A DNA stretch of 64,000 nucleotides from Megamerina dolium (Eukaryota > Arthropoda > Insecta > Diptera > Megamerinidae). The translations under genes were made by a program, and so were the position numbers. The notes beneath the pieces were generated by a model. It was given only the letters and a program-made list of their open reading frames with translations, was not told the DNA's origin and searched no databases. This document shows positions 25,525-37,396 of the stretch, one piece after another. How positions within the stretch are numbered: position 1 is the first letter of the stretch; each line of letters starts with the position of its first letter. Where the stretch lies: assembly GCA_963854835.1 (NCBI GenBank), contig OY978528.1:56316761-56380760 (forward strand), written 5' to 3'.

Positions 25525-25650
25525 GTGGATGCCCTCGGAGATGACACACTTACCCACAAAAGCTCTTTCTTTTCGATCTTAAAGTTGTCATAGTCGGGGA
25601 TTGAATTCACGACCCACGAATCAGAGGGCCAATGCACTACCGCATCCACC
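25525..25650 (-). mobile_element. Degenerate tRNA-headed SINE relic
   Basis: Read on the minus strand it starts GGTGGATGCGGTAGTGCATT, then CTCTGATTCGTGGGTCGTG, then ATTCAATCCCCGACTA and GATCGAAAAG. This parallels the head of the six clear SINE copies (GGGTGCCGTAGCTCAGTGG, TTCTGATCTGTAGGTCGTGG, TTCAAT-CCC, TATCGAAAAG). The A box is badly decayed and the body soon diverges, so it is an old copy or a sister family. Confidence 0.5.
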
Positions 25651-26193
25651 AAAGAGCCCCTTATAATCAACAGAGAGATGGATAATTCTAATTGTAATTT
25701 GAAATATTTTTGAATGGATTAACATTCTATTCTTACTTACATTAGTGCGGCAGGCCTCTTAATGAGAAAGCTCACCTACGTCAAAAGAGGCCCATTGTAT
25801 ATTCTTACTTATAAATAAAAAATATTCTTGCTTGAACAATGTTTTTTCTCCAAGTGTACTTTTTATTTTTTAGGGTAGCTTATCTATTAGATGGAGATGG
25901 AAGTGAGTATCGTCAAATACACACATTATTGACAGCACAGACTTTTGTTATCGACAAGCATATTTGCAAATTTTTGCCATAAAGTTTCCTATTCTAGTTT
26001 TGTTTTCATTTAATTTAAATAATGATTAATAAATTAGTATTTTATCTCTAAATATTGTACTTTGTCTCTTACTCCCACTCTTGGTGTGTTACTGTACAGT
26101 TCCTACAGAAGCTTTTACATACGATATATATTTGTTTTAATAGTATAAACATAAAATAAGTAATACAAAAAAAACATCCAATTGAAAAATTGT

Positions 26194-26390
26194 GGGTGCC
26201 GTAGCTAAAAGAACTCGATGACAAAGTTCAGAAAAAGTGATGTCACAAGGATTCTGACGTTCGGAACCGGCTAAAATAAGTAGGTCCTTTCTAATACTGT
26301 CCAAAATTTAACACGCACAACAGTAATGGAATACAAGCTCAGCCAATGAGCCCTTTGGGGCTTTAAGTGCAACATATTTATTTATTTTTA
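26194..26390 (+). mobile_element. tRNA-derived SINE, copy 2 (internally deleted)
   Basis: Starts GGGTGCCGTAGCT and then jumps to AAAAGAACTCGATGACAAAG, losing most of the head including the B box and the first half of the body (about 170 bp against copy 6). The second half is well preserved: TTCAGAAAAAGTGATG, CGTTCGGAACCGGC, ATACTGTCCAAAATTTAA, GCCCTTTGGGGCTTTAAGTG and ATATTTATTTATTTTT. Confidence 0.85.
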
Positions 26391-27329
26391 TGATTAAACT
26401 CTAAAAGATTTCGCGGATGTCATATCAGGTAAATACGACTCGACCCATGTGGTTATCACAGAGACCACAGGTCCTGTGGCATAATAGAAAATATCATTAG
26501 AAAATGAGTTAATAGGAATAGGAATCCATCTTTTCGTTTAGATAACTTCGACTTCAATAATGACTACTACCATGCAGTTCAGATTACTACAGCTTATACC
26601 ACTTTAGAGTTTATAGATTTTTCTTCAGAAGATTCTGCTAAAATTATAAACGGATACTTATCATACCATATTTGTATATTTCTATATTCATATTATTCTA
26701 TGCTAAGTACCATATGTGTCTCCATATATGTAAATGTTTTTTTTATCCCTCGAAATGTAAGATACGTCCCATGAAAAAAAAAAATTGAACAAGAAGGTTT
26801 TTCGCTTAAATTTGCAATTTGTTCTGAATTATATATTTTCTACAAATACATATGTGTTTCTTTTACTGGTTAAAATTTTATTAACATACTCGCTAGCAAA
26901 TAAAAGGATGAAATATAAATATTAATTTAATTTATTTTTATGGTACTTAAACTTATGACAATAGTCAGCGAAAAATATGTGTGTTTTATACAAATTTAAG
27001 AAAAAATAAAAGAAAAACATACATATTCATAAATAACATACATCCATATGTACTTTGGTTGTCGTAGGTATAATGTACGTATGTGTTTAGTTAAAGTTAA
27101 AGTATGAAAGACAGGGGGAAAAAAATACAGAGAAAATTGACACTGTACGTCACTTTTTGTGGTACCTGATGAATCTCTTCAAAATATAAGAGAAATTACA
27201 ATTGGAATTAAAATCATTTTGTTCTCTTATTCATATTTACCACGAAGTGTCCTTTTTACTATAGATTAAACCATTTCCATTTTAAATATCAATCACCGGA
27301 AGAAATCAGAATTCAATTTGATGTAGTTA

Positions 27330-28393
27330 ATGGATTATTGCGTAAACTACCGTGAAATAAGTCTCCTGAGCATCGCATACAAGGTCCTATCGAATGTATT
27401 GTGTGAAAGATTGAGGCCCATGTTCAACAACCTGATTGGACCTTATCAGCGTGGCTTCAGACCTGATAAATCTACCATCGACCAAATTTTCACACTACGC
27501 CAAATCCTGGAGAAGACCCAAGAAAACAGAGAGACACACACCACCTATTTGTTGATTATAAAGCCGATTTCGACAGTCCGGTAAAAGGGATTATCTCTAC
27601 GCAACAATGTCTGAGTTCTGTATTCCTGCAAAGCTCATTCGACTTTGTAGAATGACACTGCATAACTCCCGTTGTGCAGTGAAAATTGGGAAGGACCTCT
27701 TCACACCGTTTAGTACCGAACGGGGTTTCAGAAAAGGTGATTCGTTATCGTGCGACTTCTTCAACTTTATTATGGAGAAAATTATACGAGCTGCAGATTT
27801 ACGACATAATAGAACTATTTTCAACAAAAGTGTCATGCTGTTAGCGTATACCGACGATATTGACATAATCAGCATGAACACGCGAGCAGTCAGTGCAGCA
27901 TTCTCAGAGTTGGAAAAAGACTCGCGACGGTGAACGAGTGCAAGACGAATTATATAGTGTCAACAAACAAAGAGTCCCGGCATCTTGGACAGCACGTCAC
28001 TGTTGACAAAAAGTCCTACCGCAGATCTTTGGACCTATTTGCGTTGGTGGCGAGTACCGAATAAGGTACAACCATGAGCTGTATGAGCTGTATGCCGATA
28101 TTGACATAGTAAAGCACATCAAAATTTAGCGGCTGTGTTGGCTAGGTCATGTCGAGCGAATGGAAGAACACGCTGCAGCTAAGAAGGTGTTATATTCGGA
28201 AGCCGTTGGAGGACGACGCAGAAAAGGAAGACCTAACCTCCGGTGGAAAGACCAAGTACTGGAGAACCTGACGGCGCTTGGAATTTCTAACTGGCGCCAG
28301 CTAGCGAATAACAGAGATGGCTGGCGAAGCATTTTATATTCGGCCTAAATCGATATTCGGTTATTATGGCCACATAAGTAAGTAAGTAAGTAA
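27330..28393 (+). mobile_element. Non-LTR retrotransposon relic with GTAA-repeat tail
   Basis: Three broken coding pieces run in order. 27330-27584 gives NYREISLLSIAYKVLSNVL and GFRPDKSTIDQI (reverse-transcriptase fingers). 27607-27933 gives RKGDSLSCDFFNF and LLAYTDDIDIIS, where YTDD stands for the catalytic YADD. 28020-28348 gives the C-terminal region with WLGHVERMEEHAA, RRRKGRPNLRW and LGISNWRQLA. Frameshifts separate them and about 100 or more codons are missing between the second and third pieces. The element ends in TAAGTAAGTAAGTAAG. The 5' half (endonuclease, ORF1) is absent. The clade is not assigned with certainty. Confidence 0.8.
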
Positions 28394-31386
28394 TGGATTA
28401 TCTTCAACTATGATAAAAATGAGTTCATGAAACTTATTTTACGGCCTTCATAGCCGTAAAAACTGGAAAAATATTGGATATTATATATTTTACACCAAAT
28501 CACCCTTAGCAGTCGGTTTTTTTGGTAAACATGAATTACAAATTTGGGTTCCTTGTACAAATCCCAAGAAAATTTTTTTCTAAAATAAAAATATTTGCAT
28601 TTAAATGAATTTTAATGTTTTCGATACTCGTCATCAATCAGTAACTTCAAATAAGTTCTGCAAAGAACCTAAACTTTCCAAAAAAAAAAACCTTGCAAAA
28701 CCCCATTCATAAAAATTAAACTTGGAAGTGTTGTGTAGTGTAGTTACCAGAGAACATAAAAGTCTTCTCATGACAAAAATTAATGAATTAAAGATTGATT
28801 TGTTGCCGCTTCGATGTAATTATCAGAATTGACACACTATTTCAGTTTCAAAACATTAAAATATAGGTCACTAGGAATTTGAAGGTATTGCGAAATCTTT
28901 CAAATCATCTAAAAGGTTTGAAAAATCAATCTAAATTGAAATTGTAAAATAGAAGTGTGTGAATTAAACGAAGTAATGAATTGAGGTTCAATGGATTATT
29001 GCCGACATTTTTTGTTTCTAATCTTTTCGACATTATTGAAAAAGAAAATAATTAAAATAATATAATATCGAACAAAATATGTAAGAAATTAAATTTTCGA
29101 TATTTTTCACAAATAAACTGAAACTAAAATGTGCAAAATTGGGGGTTTCGACATTTTTGCAAAAATGTTTGCAACGATGTCAAAATTTGATAGCGAAAAA
29201 ATGGATAGACTTAGGTATGAATAACGTCGAATAATTTTGTCGTTTTATCCAAAAGAAATTTTGGAAAAATATGTTGCAAATAATTATGCTGAAAATTTGT
29301 TTGTCCATAAAAGAAATTTCGATATTATTGCAAACATTTTTCGCCATTAAACCACTGGACATTAACGCAATACATCAAATGTGAGTCAACCAAAAATAAT
29401 GCTTTTATTTAATTATTGTTGCGGAATTGAACATTGCTATAGTTATAACTTTGCTCAACAGTGTAAAGTATGACGGTGACCATGTTGCCGCCGAGTTAAT
29501 GTGATTTCAAAATTTTCATAAATGCAATCACACAATCATATATACGTATATACAGATGTGAATACAATATACTTGGTATACATCGGAAAATATCTAAATG
29601 GACATAGAATAATATTTGGATATGGTATATGAACATAATGAAAAGATATACGGTTCGTTTAAAATTACTGTGAATTTAGAGCTAATTCGAACGAAAGTCA
29701 TTATCATTATTATTAAGTTTTAAACGAAGGCACTTCAAATTGCTAACCTTTCAAGTGCAGCACGGGTAATATAAAGGCTTACTCTATCAAGCTACGTGAG
29801 CTGTTAGCATGTTCAAAAATAATTGTCTCTGAGTCTTTAAAAATATCATGAAATTTTATGAAAAATTATAATCCCAACTATGCGTATGATTAATTTTATT
29901 TCTGTCTTCGAGCACCGTCACTGCTTCGCGTCTGCATTCTTTTTGTATTACATTTATTTCAAATAAGTAGGTATGATAATATAAAGCCATTAAATAAATG
30001 TGTGTTCGTGTGCAAGTTAGTATGTAACTGAGCGTCAAAAAGTTCCGAAAATATGACAATTTGACCCATTATGAAATTATATGAAACATTAAAATGAGGA
30101 ATGACCACTTAACTAAATTACAATCTGTGTATGTCGTTTATATCAGAGACACAAAAATGCGTATTAACATATCGTTGATGTATGAGATTGCAGTAAATAG
30201 AACACATATATATATCCACACGCATGAAGCAAACACACATACATATATATATGTATGGATGAATTTATATGCAAAAGGGGTTCATATATCAACAGAATGC
30301 CATACGCCACGATGTGGTGATGATACTAAATTAGCGAACCATAAGACATCATCGTTGAATCGAATCTAAATGAGCGAATGATGGTGGTGTGTGACTATAT
30401 GTTGGCATTGTTGGCTGGTTGGTTGTTTGCTTTGATACCAAATATTTGGTAATGGTAGTGGCAGCAAGTGGCAGACTGTTTGAATATTTATTTGTGACAA
30501 AATATGATAAATGAGTTGACAATGAAAAAAAATAAAAATAAAAATATATGAAACAACAACAGCCACATATAGCCATAAAAGCGTCCATCATCAACCAAGA
30601 GAGTACACAGACTTTACCAATATTCATTGACAGCCATGCTTACACAAATACACCCATACATATTCATATGCATGTCCATATGTATATATAAATACTTACA
30701 CTGATATAAACTATAACGGGCGACATGTTATGTACCTTATGCCAAAATGCAAATATGGCGCTTGACATTGCGAACATTTCTTAAAATGTCAAATAAGAAA
30801 TATCGCAATGACAATATTCAAAGCAACAAGAATAACAACAAAAGGAGTATTATTAAAAACAAAGTACATGCTCGAGTCCTAGCACTCACAATTCTCATAT
30901 CAACAACACAATAGCAATTGTTGCTTGTTTAGTTTGAACGGCGTTATAATTCAATTTTCTCTTTTCGTAATTTGAAACGATGAATGGAGAAAAAGAACAA
31001 AAACCTAAATATGCAAAAAACAATTGTAACTACGAGAAAAGTGCTGCTTCAGCCAAAAACCATGTTGATATATGAGTGGTACAAATCCGTGCATAGCCTA
31101 AGCGACATTTTCCATCTTTTCTTTAGTCATCAGCTTGTCGCGGAATATAAATCAGTGATCGAATTAATGGAGAATTGCATTGAAAACAAGCATGCCACAC
31201 ATCTTTGAATATTGATTGGATGTAGTCGGTAACAACACAAATAAAATATAAATACAAAGATACCAATGGTGGGGTCGGTGGTAAAATGAACTGATTAAGA
31301 TAAAATGATGGAAATGTATCCACAGGATAAATATAATTGCTAAAAATTACGAAAGCTTTTGTTTCAATTATGATGTAGTAAAAATC
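28394..31386. other. Three-kilobase stretch without a supported gene
   Basis: AT-rich DNA. From 29000 to 29360 the words TTTCGACATT and TTTCGATATTATTGCAAA recur and are shared with 23.0-23.5 kb. Frames at 30094-30369 (+) and 30349-30627 (-) lack motifs and splice sites. Confidence 0.4.
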
Positions 31387-31482
31387 TGTGCCAAACAATC
31401 GTTTGAAAAAATGTTTAGAGTTGAAAAATTTTATATGAAAAAAATTCATTACATTGAAATAGACATACCTAGACTTTCTTAA
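31387..31482 (+). repeat. Partial left LTR of the copia relic
   Basis: GTTTGAAAAAATGTTTAGAG, TTGAAAAATTTTATATGAA and CATTACATTGAAATAGA align with 33730-33805 with a handful of differences and one gap of about 17 nt. It starts with TG, as LTRs do. It runs straight into integrase coding sequence, so its 3' part is deleted. Confidence 0.55.
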
Positions 31483-31491
31483 ACAAATTTA

Positions 31492-31593
31492 AAGCCTTGT
31501 CTTACCAAATTACGTGAATTTGAATGCAAAGCATTTGCATGGGTTCCAAACCAACTTAGGAAGAAACTGGACTCTCAAAGCAGAAATCTTTAA
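31492..31593 (+). pseudogene. copia integrase fragment
   Basis: Thirty-three codons read KPCLTKLREFECKAF, then AWVPNQLRKKLDSQS. In Ty1/copia integrases the stretch P-L-LR-FGC-A-VH-P---R-KLD-KS follows the catalytic core. A stop follows at 31591-31593. Copia-like sequence continues less clearly to the LINE insertion. Confidence 0.6.
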
Positions 31594-31662
31594 TGGTTGG
31601 ATACGCTCCAAATGGTTACAGACATGGACACAGAAGTTCAAAAAGTATTTACTGCATGTAAC

Positions 31663-31663
<1 letters not shown>

Positions 31664-31695
<32 letters not shown>

Positions 31696-32600
31696 GATGG
31701 CAGTATTGCAAATTCATTCTCTTCCCTGCAATGTCGGCAGGTTTCATCCGTCCTGGAACCCAAATGATCCATAATTGGTTATTTTCACCAAGTTTATTCA
31801 GCTTGTCAAGACATTCCCACGCCAGTTTTGATTTCACCTGGTTATAGTTCAGTGCCTTGATAGCAGCCTGACTGTCTGTCAGGATTAAAAATTGCGATAA
31901 AATATTCCGATATTGGCGCGTATATTTCCGCTTGAAAGACAATAGTATTGTCGCCTAAAGGGTGCGAATATTTTATCCCCGGGCCTATCACTCCTGCTCC
32001 GGGCCCTTCATTAGTCAAGGAGCCGTCCGTGAACCATGTTATCATGCACTGGTTTATCCCGTATGTTTTAGATATATTTTCCTATTTGTTTTTATTACTA
32101 AGCTCTGTTTAGAATCGCTTAATAAAGCTGAATTCCATATGCATTGAGTCCCTCGGCATTCCGACTTCAGGATGTTGTTTTATTAGAACATCATATTTCT
32201 TGCCATATTTCATATTTCATATTTCTTGTCCATCCATCTGCCTGCTATTAACAGCAGTCATTCTCATGATAGCCCTCTTTGCTTGGGACTGGATGTGAAT
32301 GTGAAATGGTGTAAGTTCCAAGAGAACTTTCAATGATGCTGTTGGACATGTACGCATAGCTCTTGTTATACATACGCATGCTAGTCTCTGAATACTGCTG
32401 AGTATTGTGATAACAGTTTGAAGCTTTGTGCAGTTCTCCCAGACGACAGCCCCGTAGCTTATCATGGGTCTAACGATTACCATCTCAGTATCTTTGTTGT
32501 GCAACCCCATATTTTCCCTGCGTGACAAGAAAAAGAAGGGGAAAAAAGCGCTGTTGTCTTGGCAGATAAAGAAACTGTAGAAACTTAAATGCATGAAAAG
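31664..32600 (-). mobile_element. I-type LINE relic with (TAA)n tail, nested in copia
   Basis: Minus-strand frames give, in coding order: VIVRPMISYGAVVWENC and IQRLACVCITRAMRTCPTA (32217-32520, the region after reverse transcriptase), TWFTDGSLTNEGPGAGV (RNase H start, near 32040), and LILTDSQAAIKAL with LWIIWVPGRMKPAD (RNase H middle and end, 31730-31890). It finishes in a (TAA)n tail on its own strand, seen as TTA repeats at 31664-31696. RNase H after reverse transcriptase together with a TAA tail is typical of the I clade. The 5' end is truncated within about 32500-32630, so the reverse transcriptase itself is gone. Confidence 0.75.
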
Positions 32601-32635
32601 TCTTCTAGTCTTCTTCTCAGAGCATAACGACTGTA

Positions 32636-33704
32636 AGAACAAGTGAACGAGAGCGACGTAGGCCAAGTAGGTTTTTAGATTACTTTACTGGATATGAATC
32701 AATTTCTGTCGCTAATATGTACAATTCCAGAGAAGTTCCAGAAACTTATGATGAAATCTATGGTCGATAAGATGTTAAAGCATGGGCTAGTGCAGCTGAA
32801 GAAGAATTGCAGTCGATGAAGAAAAATAATGTTTAGGAAAGTGGGCAGTGTCCAAAGAACGCGAAACTATTGAAATAGAAATGGGTGTTTTGTATCAAGA
32901 AAGTTGAAAATGGAATAACTATGAGATACAAGGTGAGATTGGTAGCAAAAGGTTTTTACAAAAAAACATGGAATTGACTACAGAGAGACCTATGCTCCAG
33001 TTGCGAAACTTACAACTATCAGAGTCATACTTGCAATGGGTGTGCAGAAAGGGTTTCATTTTCATCGACTCGATGTGAAGGCAGCATTTCTACATGACCA
33101 GCTAAAAGAAGAAATTTACATGGCTCTTCCTCAAGGAGTACATGCTGATAAAGGAAAAGCTTGTAGACTTTTAAAATTCATATACGGTCTGAAACAAGCT
33201 TCTAGGTGTTGGAATGTAAAATTTAACGTGCACATCCTGAAGCTAGGATTTGCATAATACAAACATAATTACTGTCTTTATAGTAATCCTGTGAAAACAC
33301 CTATGTTAGGCCGGATATTTGATTCCCAGTGGGATACATGGGACGCTATCAACAAAATCCATCAAAAGAACACTGGCAATCGTTTAAACGTATCATACGT
33401 TATTTAAAAGGTACAAAGTTAAAATGCCTGATATTCAAAAAATATCGAAACCTATTATTGGATTCGCAGATGCTGATAGGGCTTCTGACAATGTCGATAG
33501 AAAATCAGATTTTTGAAGACAACCGAGGTTGCATCGCAATGGCAAATAACCTGTATAAATCGGTCTAAACATATAGATATCAAGCCTCACTTCATTCGTG
33601 ATAATATCGAAAACGGTGTAATTAAGGTTGAGCCAATTGGAACAAATTATCAATTAACTGACATCTTCAGAAACATATGCTTGAAGCTAGGATTAAACGA
33701 TTAA
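32636..33704 (+). pseudogene. copia reverse transcriptase and RNase H, broken
   Basis: Pieces in order: RERRRPSRFLDYFTGYE (the linker before reverse transcriptase); WASAAEEELQSMKKNN; YKVRLVAKGF; HRLDVKAAFLHDQLKEEIYM and CRLLKFIYGLKQASRCWN (33036-33257, the core of the copia polymerase); RYQQNPSKEHWQSFKRI and IRYLKGT (33329-33420); then SKHIDIKPHFIRD and YQLTDIF (RNase H end). The YVDD catalytic region between 33260 and 33300 is deleted. Several stops and frameshifts are present. Confidence 0.8.
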
Positions 33705-33713
33705 GAAGGGGAG

Positions 33714-33930
33714 TGAGAAAACGAAGTATTCGTATGAAAAACTGTTTTGAGTAGAAAAATTATATATGAACATTTTTCACTTCTTTCTGTTCATTATATT
33801 GAAATAGATAGGCTCTTTAGGTTCTTTTAATTGTAATTACTATTATATAAATTTGCAGTGAATATACAACTACCTTTAGTTTTTTGTTTATTAAAACGTT
33901 TCTGTTGGTATATATATCAAAATATTTTTC
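33714..33930 (+). repeat. Right LTR of the copia relic
   Basis: Starts TGAGAAAACGAAG directly after the polypurine tract AAGAAGGGGAG, shares its first 100 bp with 31387-31482, and continues into AT-rich DNA. The 3' end is a guess from composition. Confidence 0.5.
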
Positions 33931-36742
33931 AAAATAAAACTCACATTGGAAGGATGATTTAGATGGAAATTCTGTGAGCTGTCCATAACGCATATTCTAG
34001 AATCACGTAGGAATTAAAAACAATTTGGAGTGGCTTCCAACTGCCAACTCATAAAAAATTTGAAGCTGAAATAATAGAAAAAATAAACTTTCGTTTGCTA
34101 TCTGCCGAAAGACTATGATCTAACGTATCATCCTGTTCTGTGGACATTTTACTGAAATGTCACACATTCTAAATTACTGTCTGTGAATCATAGGTCAGTT
34201 GGTGATCCATACGGGATAATTATATTTAACTGGTCCCATTACTCGGTGAGATAAAATTGTCCCCATCTTTGGTATTCCAAGAACTGCGCACAAAGCTTGA
34301 TAGTATATCTCAAATGAAGGCGAATGGCGAACATTTTCCGACACCAATGCAACCGTTGTCGAGATATCACGCATTTTTCATCATGTTAAAATAAAATATA
34401 TGCCTGAATATTTTACTACAATAAAAATCCATCATAATTGTGTTTGGAATCAAATGTCTTAAAAAAATAACATTTTTATCCAAGAAATTTTCACATTGAT
34501 TTCTTCAAACCATATGTATTCCAAAATAAAAAGTCGCCTGTAGATTTCAATGACGATGAACCCTTCCTTTGTCCCCAAAGGATCATTTCACTTCCATGCT
34601 TCATAAAAAATTGCAAACTATTACATTATTTTTCTATGAATTTTGTATATACTTATATATACAATAATTTGTAAAATAAATAATTGTGGTGCAGCAACTA
34701 GGCTTAGACCTTTATGTAGAAATCTTCCAAGTTTTGGGTGAGGCGTAATATGTTTCTGCCATAATGTCAGCTATGTTGCTGGATTTGAGACTTCATTATT
34801 TGGATTCACAAAAATACTACTGTGTTACACAATAAGTAATAAGTTCAATTTTTATACTATAGTCCTTATAAAACCTACAGTCGGCATGGTAAACATATTT
34901 TTGGTTTCTTGCATAGATGCATAATTATCAAGTTTTTAAAATGTTGCACATCATCTCCACTTTCTTAAATACAGGCGACGCTAATGTTGTCTTTGGTTGC
35001 CATGTGATTAATCCAATCATAGATTGTGAACCTTTTCTTGCTAATGTCAGGAAGAAATCTGCTACATCAAAGATATAGAAAGCTTCCATATTCGTTACAG
35101 TCAGCCTACAATAGGAGTTAAGATGAACTTAAGATGACAGGACAATGTATTGCATTTTAACAAATGCAATACATTAAATTTGACTCAATTTAGTAAAATT
35201 TTTCTTTATAAAATATTTTTCATATTGTCACTCCTCCAACTTTAAACAAATGCTTTACAAAAAATAATAAAAAACATCAACAAATATTCTTTCTCTAAAA
35301 ATTTGTTATTTTATTCAGTGGAAATGATGCATGCAACATTTCCTTAAGTGCTAATTAGTAAACTCTCTAACACACCATAAAAATTTAACAAATAAACTTT
35401 ATCATCATTGTGTTGCACACAAAACAAAAAATTAACTACCTGTCAAGTTAATTGAGTAAACTGTGTAAAATAACTTTTTACACAAACCACTGCACATAAT
35501 GAAAACCAACTAACAACAAAAAGTTCTAAAAAAAAAAACAAAGCAAACAAATATAAAATATTATAAAAACTATTAATTATGCGCGAAATTTTCTCAAATG
35601 CCACAAAATCACCAGCAGCAGTACGTAACAATATCATCCAAGCAAAGAATGAACCGAATTGAAATACTGTTGGAGGAGGCAAATGGGCTCACATCAAATT
35701 GAAAGCCTTGCTGTAGCTCAAACAATTGTGAAAACAAACAACAACAACAACAACAACATGTACAATAAAAGTGCTCAACAACGATGTAACTTGGCTTACA
35801 ACTCTCCATAAATTATAAACGTGAAGAGGTACAAGCTTATGAAGACCATACCATTCCCGCACATATCAAACTCGTGTGCCATTTTGAACACTAAGCAATC
35901 GGCAAGAGTAATCCGCTTGTCTTCTCATTAAGACCAATAGGCAACCAACCAAAAAGAGCTTCATTTGCGGTACACTACCGAGACCGAAGTTATTCATTGC
36001 ATAGTTGCTGTTGTGAATCTGATTTTTGTCTACCTTGATACAGTTTCCGTTTTGCTGTAGAACGTTCCCTTCATACTATATGCATACATACGTAGTGTCA
36101 TAGTGAACAATGGGATTGGTCCGCTTCCGTTTTTGCAAAATGTATGTTGATGTGTTGTAGGAACAACAACACTCATAATACCCGTAACAAAAATATGGAG
36201 AGTGCATGAAGGAAAAGAAAATCAAAAATGAAAATGAAAATGAACATCAAGAAAAGTTTTTGGCCAAATTTTATTATCCTTCACAATTTTACAGCATTAT
36301 ATGACGCAATACTGTCACAAGAGCTATGGGCAGAAGGCATTTTCATTTTGCAATGCAAACTGATCCACAATGGCGGTTAAGTTAGTGTTGGTGCTTTGGA
36401 AAACAATGCGAATCTATACAGTTGCCATTCCGTGCAGCATGCCTGAAATGCTAGTGCCTGGCTGGTATATTGGTTGGTTGATGGCTGGTAAGCCGGCTGG
36501 ATGGTTGGTGAGATGAAAAACGACAAAAGTTCAAAGTTTAAGCGGGATGACGATGACGACGACGATGATACTTCTGATGACAGTCATACAGTTATGCAGC
36601 TTCGAACGGTTGGCTGGCTGCATGCGATAACGCATGGTTTGAGGCACAATACCAGGGATAATAATAACAACCGAGGTAGAGGTAGACAAATAGACATACG
36701 TACACTAGTCAGATGTAGCGATATATATTCAGTTACACTATA
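33931..36742. other. Stretch without a supported gene
   Basis: Slightly more GC than the average of the window at 34080-34320 and 35580-36120, but no motif. At 35580-35670 (+) a 26-codon frame (MREIFSNATKSPAAVRNNII and on) looks codon-like yet has no splice partner. A CAA run lies at 35737-35758. Confidence 0.35.
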
Positions 36743-37396
36743 CAGGATTGGCCATATTAGGTGGACCCGATTGTTTTTTTAAAAAAGATTGAAAAGAACA
36801 CGTTCTTTGCTGTGCAGATGGAAAATCATATAATTTTTTGAAGATGATGTCGCGTGAATAGTCGTCGTGAGCTCGAATGCCGTAATGTGCCCGTTTTTCA
36901 GCATTTTCCATCACATTAGTTAATGTCTCGGGTGATATGGCGGTAATTTCATATCTGAAGTTGGTTTAAGGCTCATCTAGTGTTCTTGGTTTGCTGATAC
37001 AAACCTTTGACTTTAAGTAGTCCCACAGTTTTATGCCATCGAACAATCGGCATAAAAAATCGGTTGCTGTATTCTTACTGTCGTCGTCGAAAACGAACAG
37101 TCCGATGATTATCTTCGTACAAATTCCGCATCACACTGTTACTTTGGGGTTGTGAAAAGGTACCCCTTGAATAATTTAAGGATTTTCGGTGGCGGAGAAC
37201 CGACAATTTTGTTTGTTTCCCGTTCCGTTTAACGTGAAATGCGCTGCATCACTTATGATGATGAAAGGTTTCACAATTGAAAAGTCTTCTTGAATGCACA
37301 GTTGAACAATAACAGCGTGTTCGCCATTGCAAAAAATTCGAAATCTGTAATAGTTATAATGCTGACTGATGGGTCCACCTAACATGGGCAACCCTG
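36743..37396 (-). mobile_element. Tc1/mariner-IS630-like transposon, internally deleted, 26-bp inverted ends
   Basis: Left end CAGGATTGGCCATATTAGG and right end (reversed) CAGGGTTGCCCATGTTAGG match at 23 of 26 positions, and both are flanked by TA. Minus-strand remnants read VQLCIQEDFSIVKPF, then ISDAAHFTLNGTGNKQNCRF and TENP. This corresponds to the -F-DEAHF-LNG-VNKQNCR-W---NP block around the first catalytic Asp in a family of insect Tc1/mariner-type transposases. A C-terminal part is recognisable in other frames nearer 36800-37000. At about 650 bp it is half the usual length, so only ends and scraps remain. Confidence 0.75.

Larger units (their letters stand above)
31387..33930 (+). mobile_element. 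Ty1/copia LTR retrotransposon relic, split by a LINE
   Basis: From left to right: a partial left LTR (31387-31482), the C-terminal part of integrase (31492-31593), an inverted LINE insertion (about 31664-32600), then linker, reverse transcriptase and RNase H (about 32636-33704). A purine tract AAGAAGGGGAG follows, and then a right LTR starting TGAGAAAACG at 33714. Gag, protease and most of integrase are missing between the left LTR and 31492, so the element is internally deleted as well as interrupted. Stops and frameshifts show it is inactive. The right end is approximate. Confidence 0.75.

Noticed and set aside
36501..36782. Frame with an Asp run (about 93 aa).
   Set aside because: The Asp run is a GATGAC repeat and the frame runs into the left end of the transposon at 36743. 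No splice or start context.
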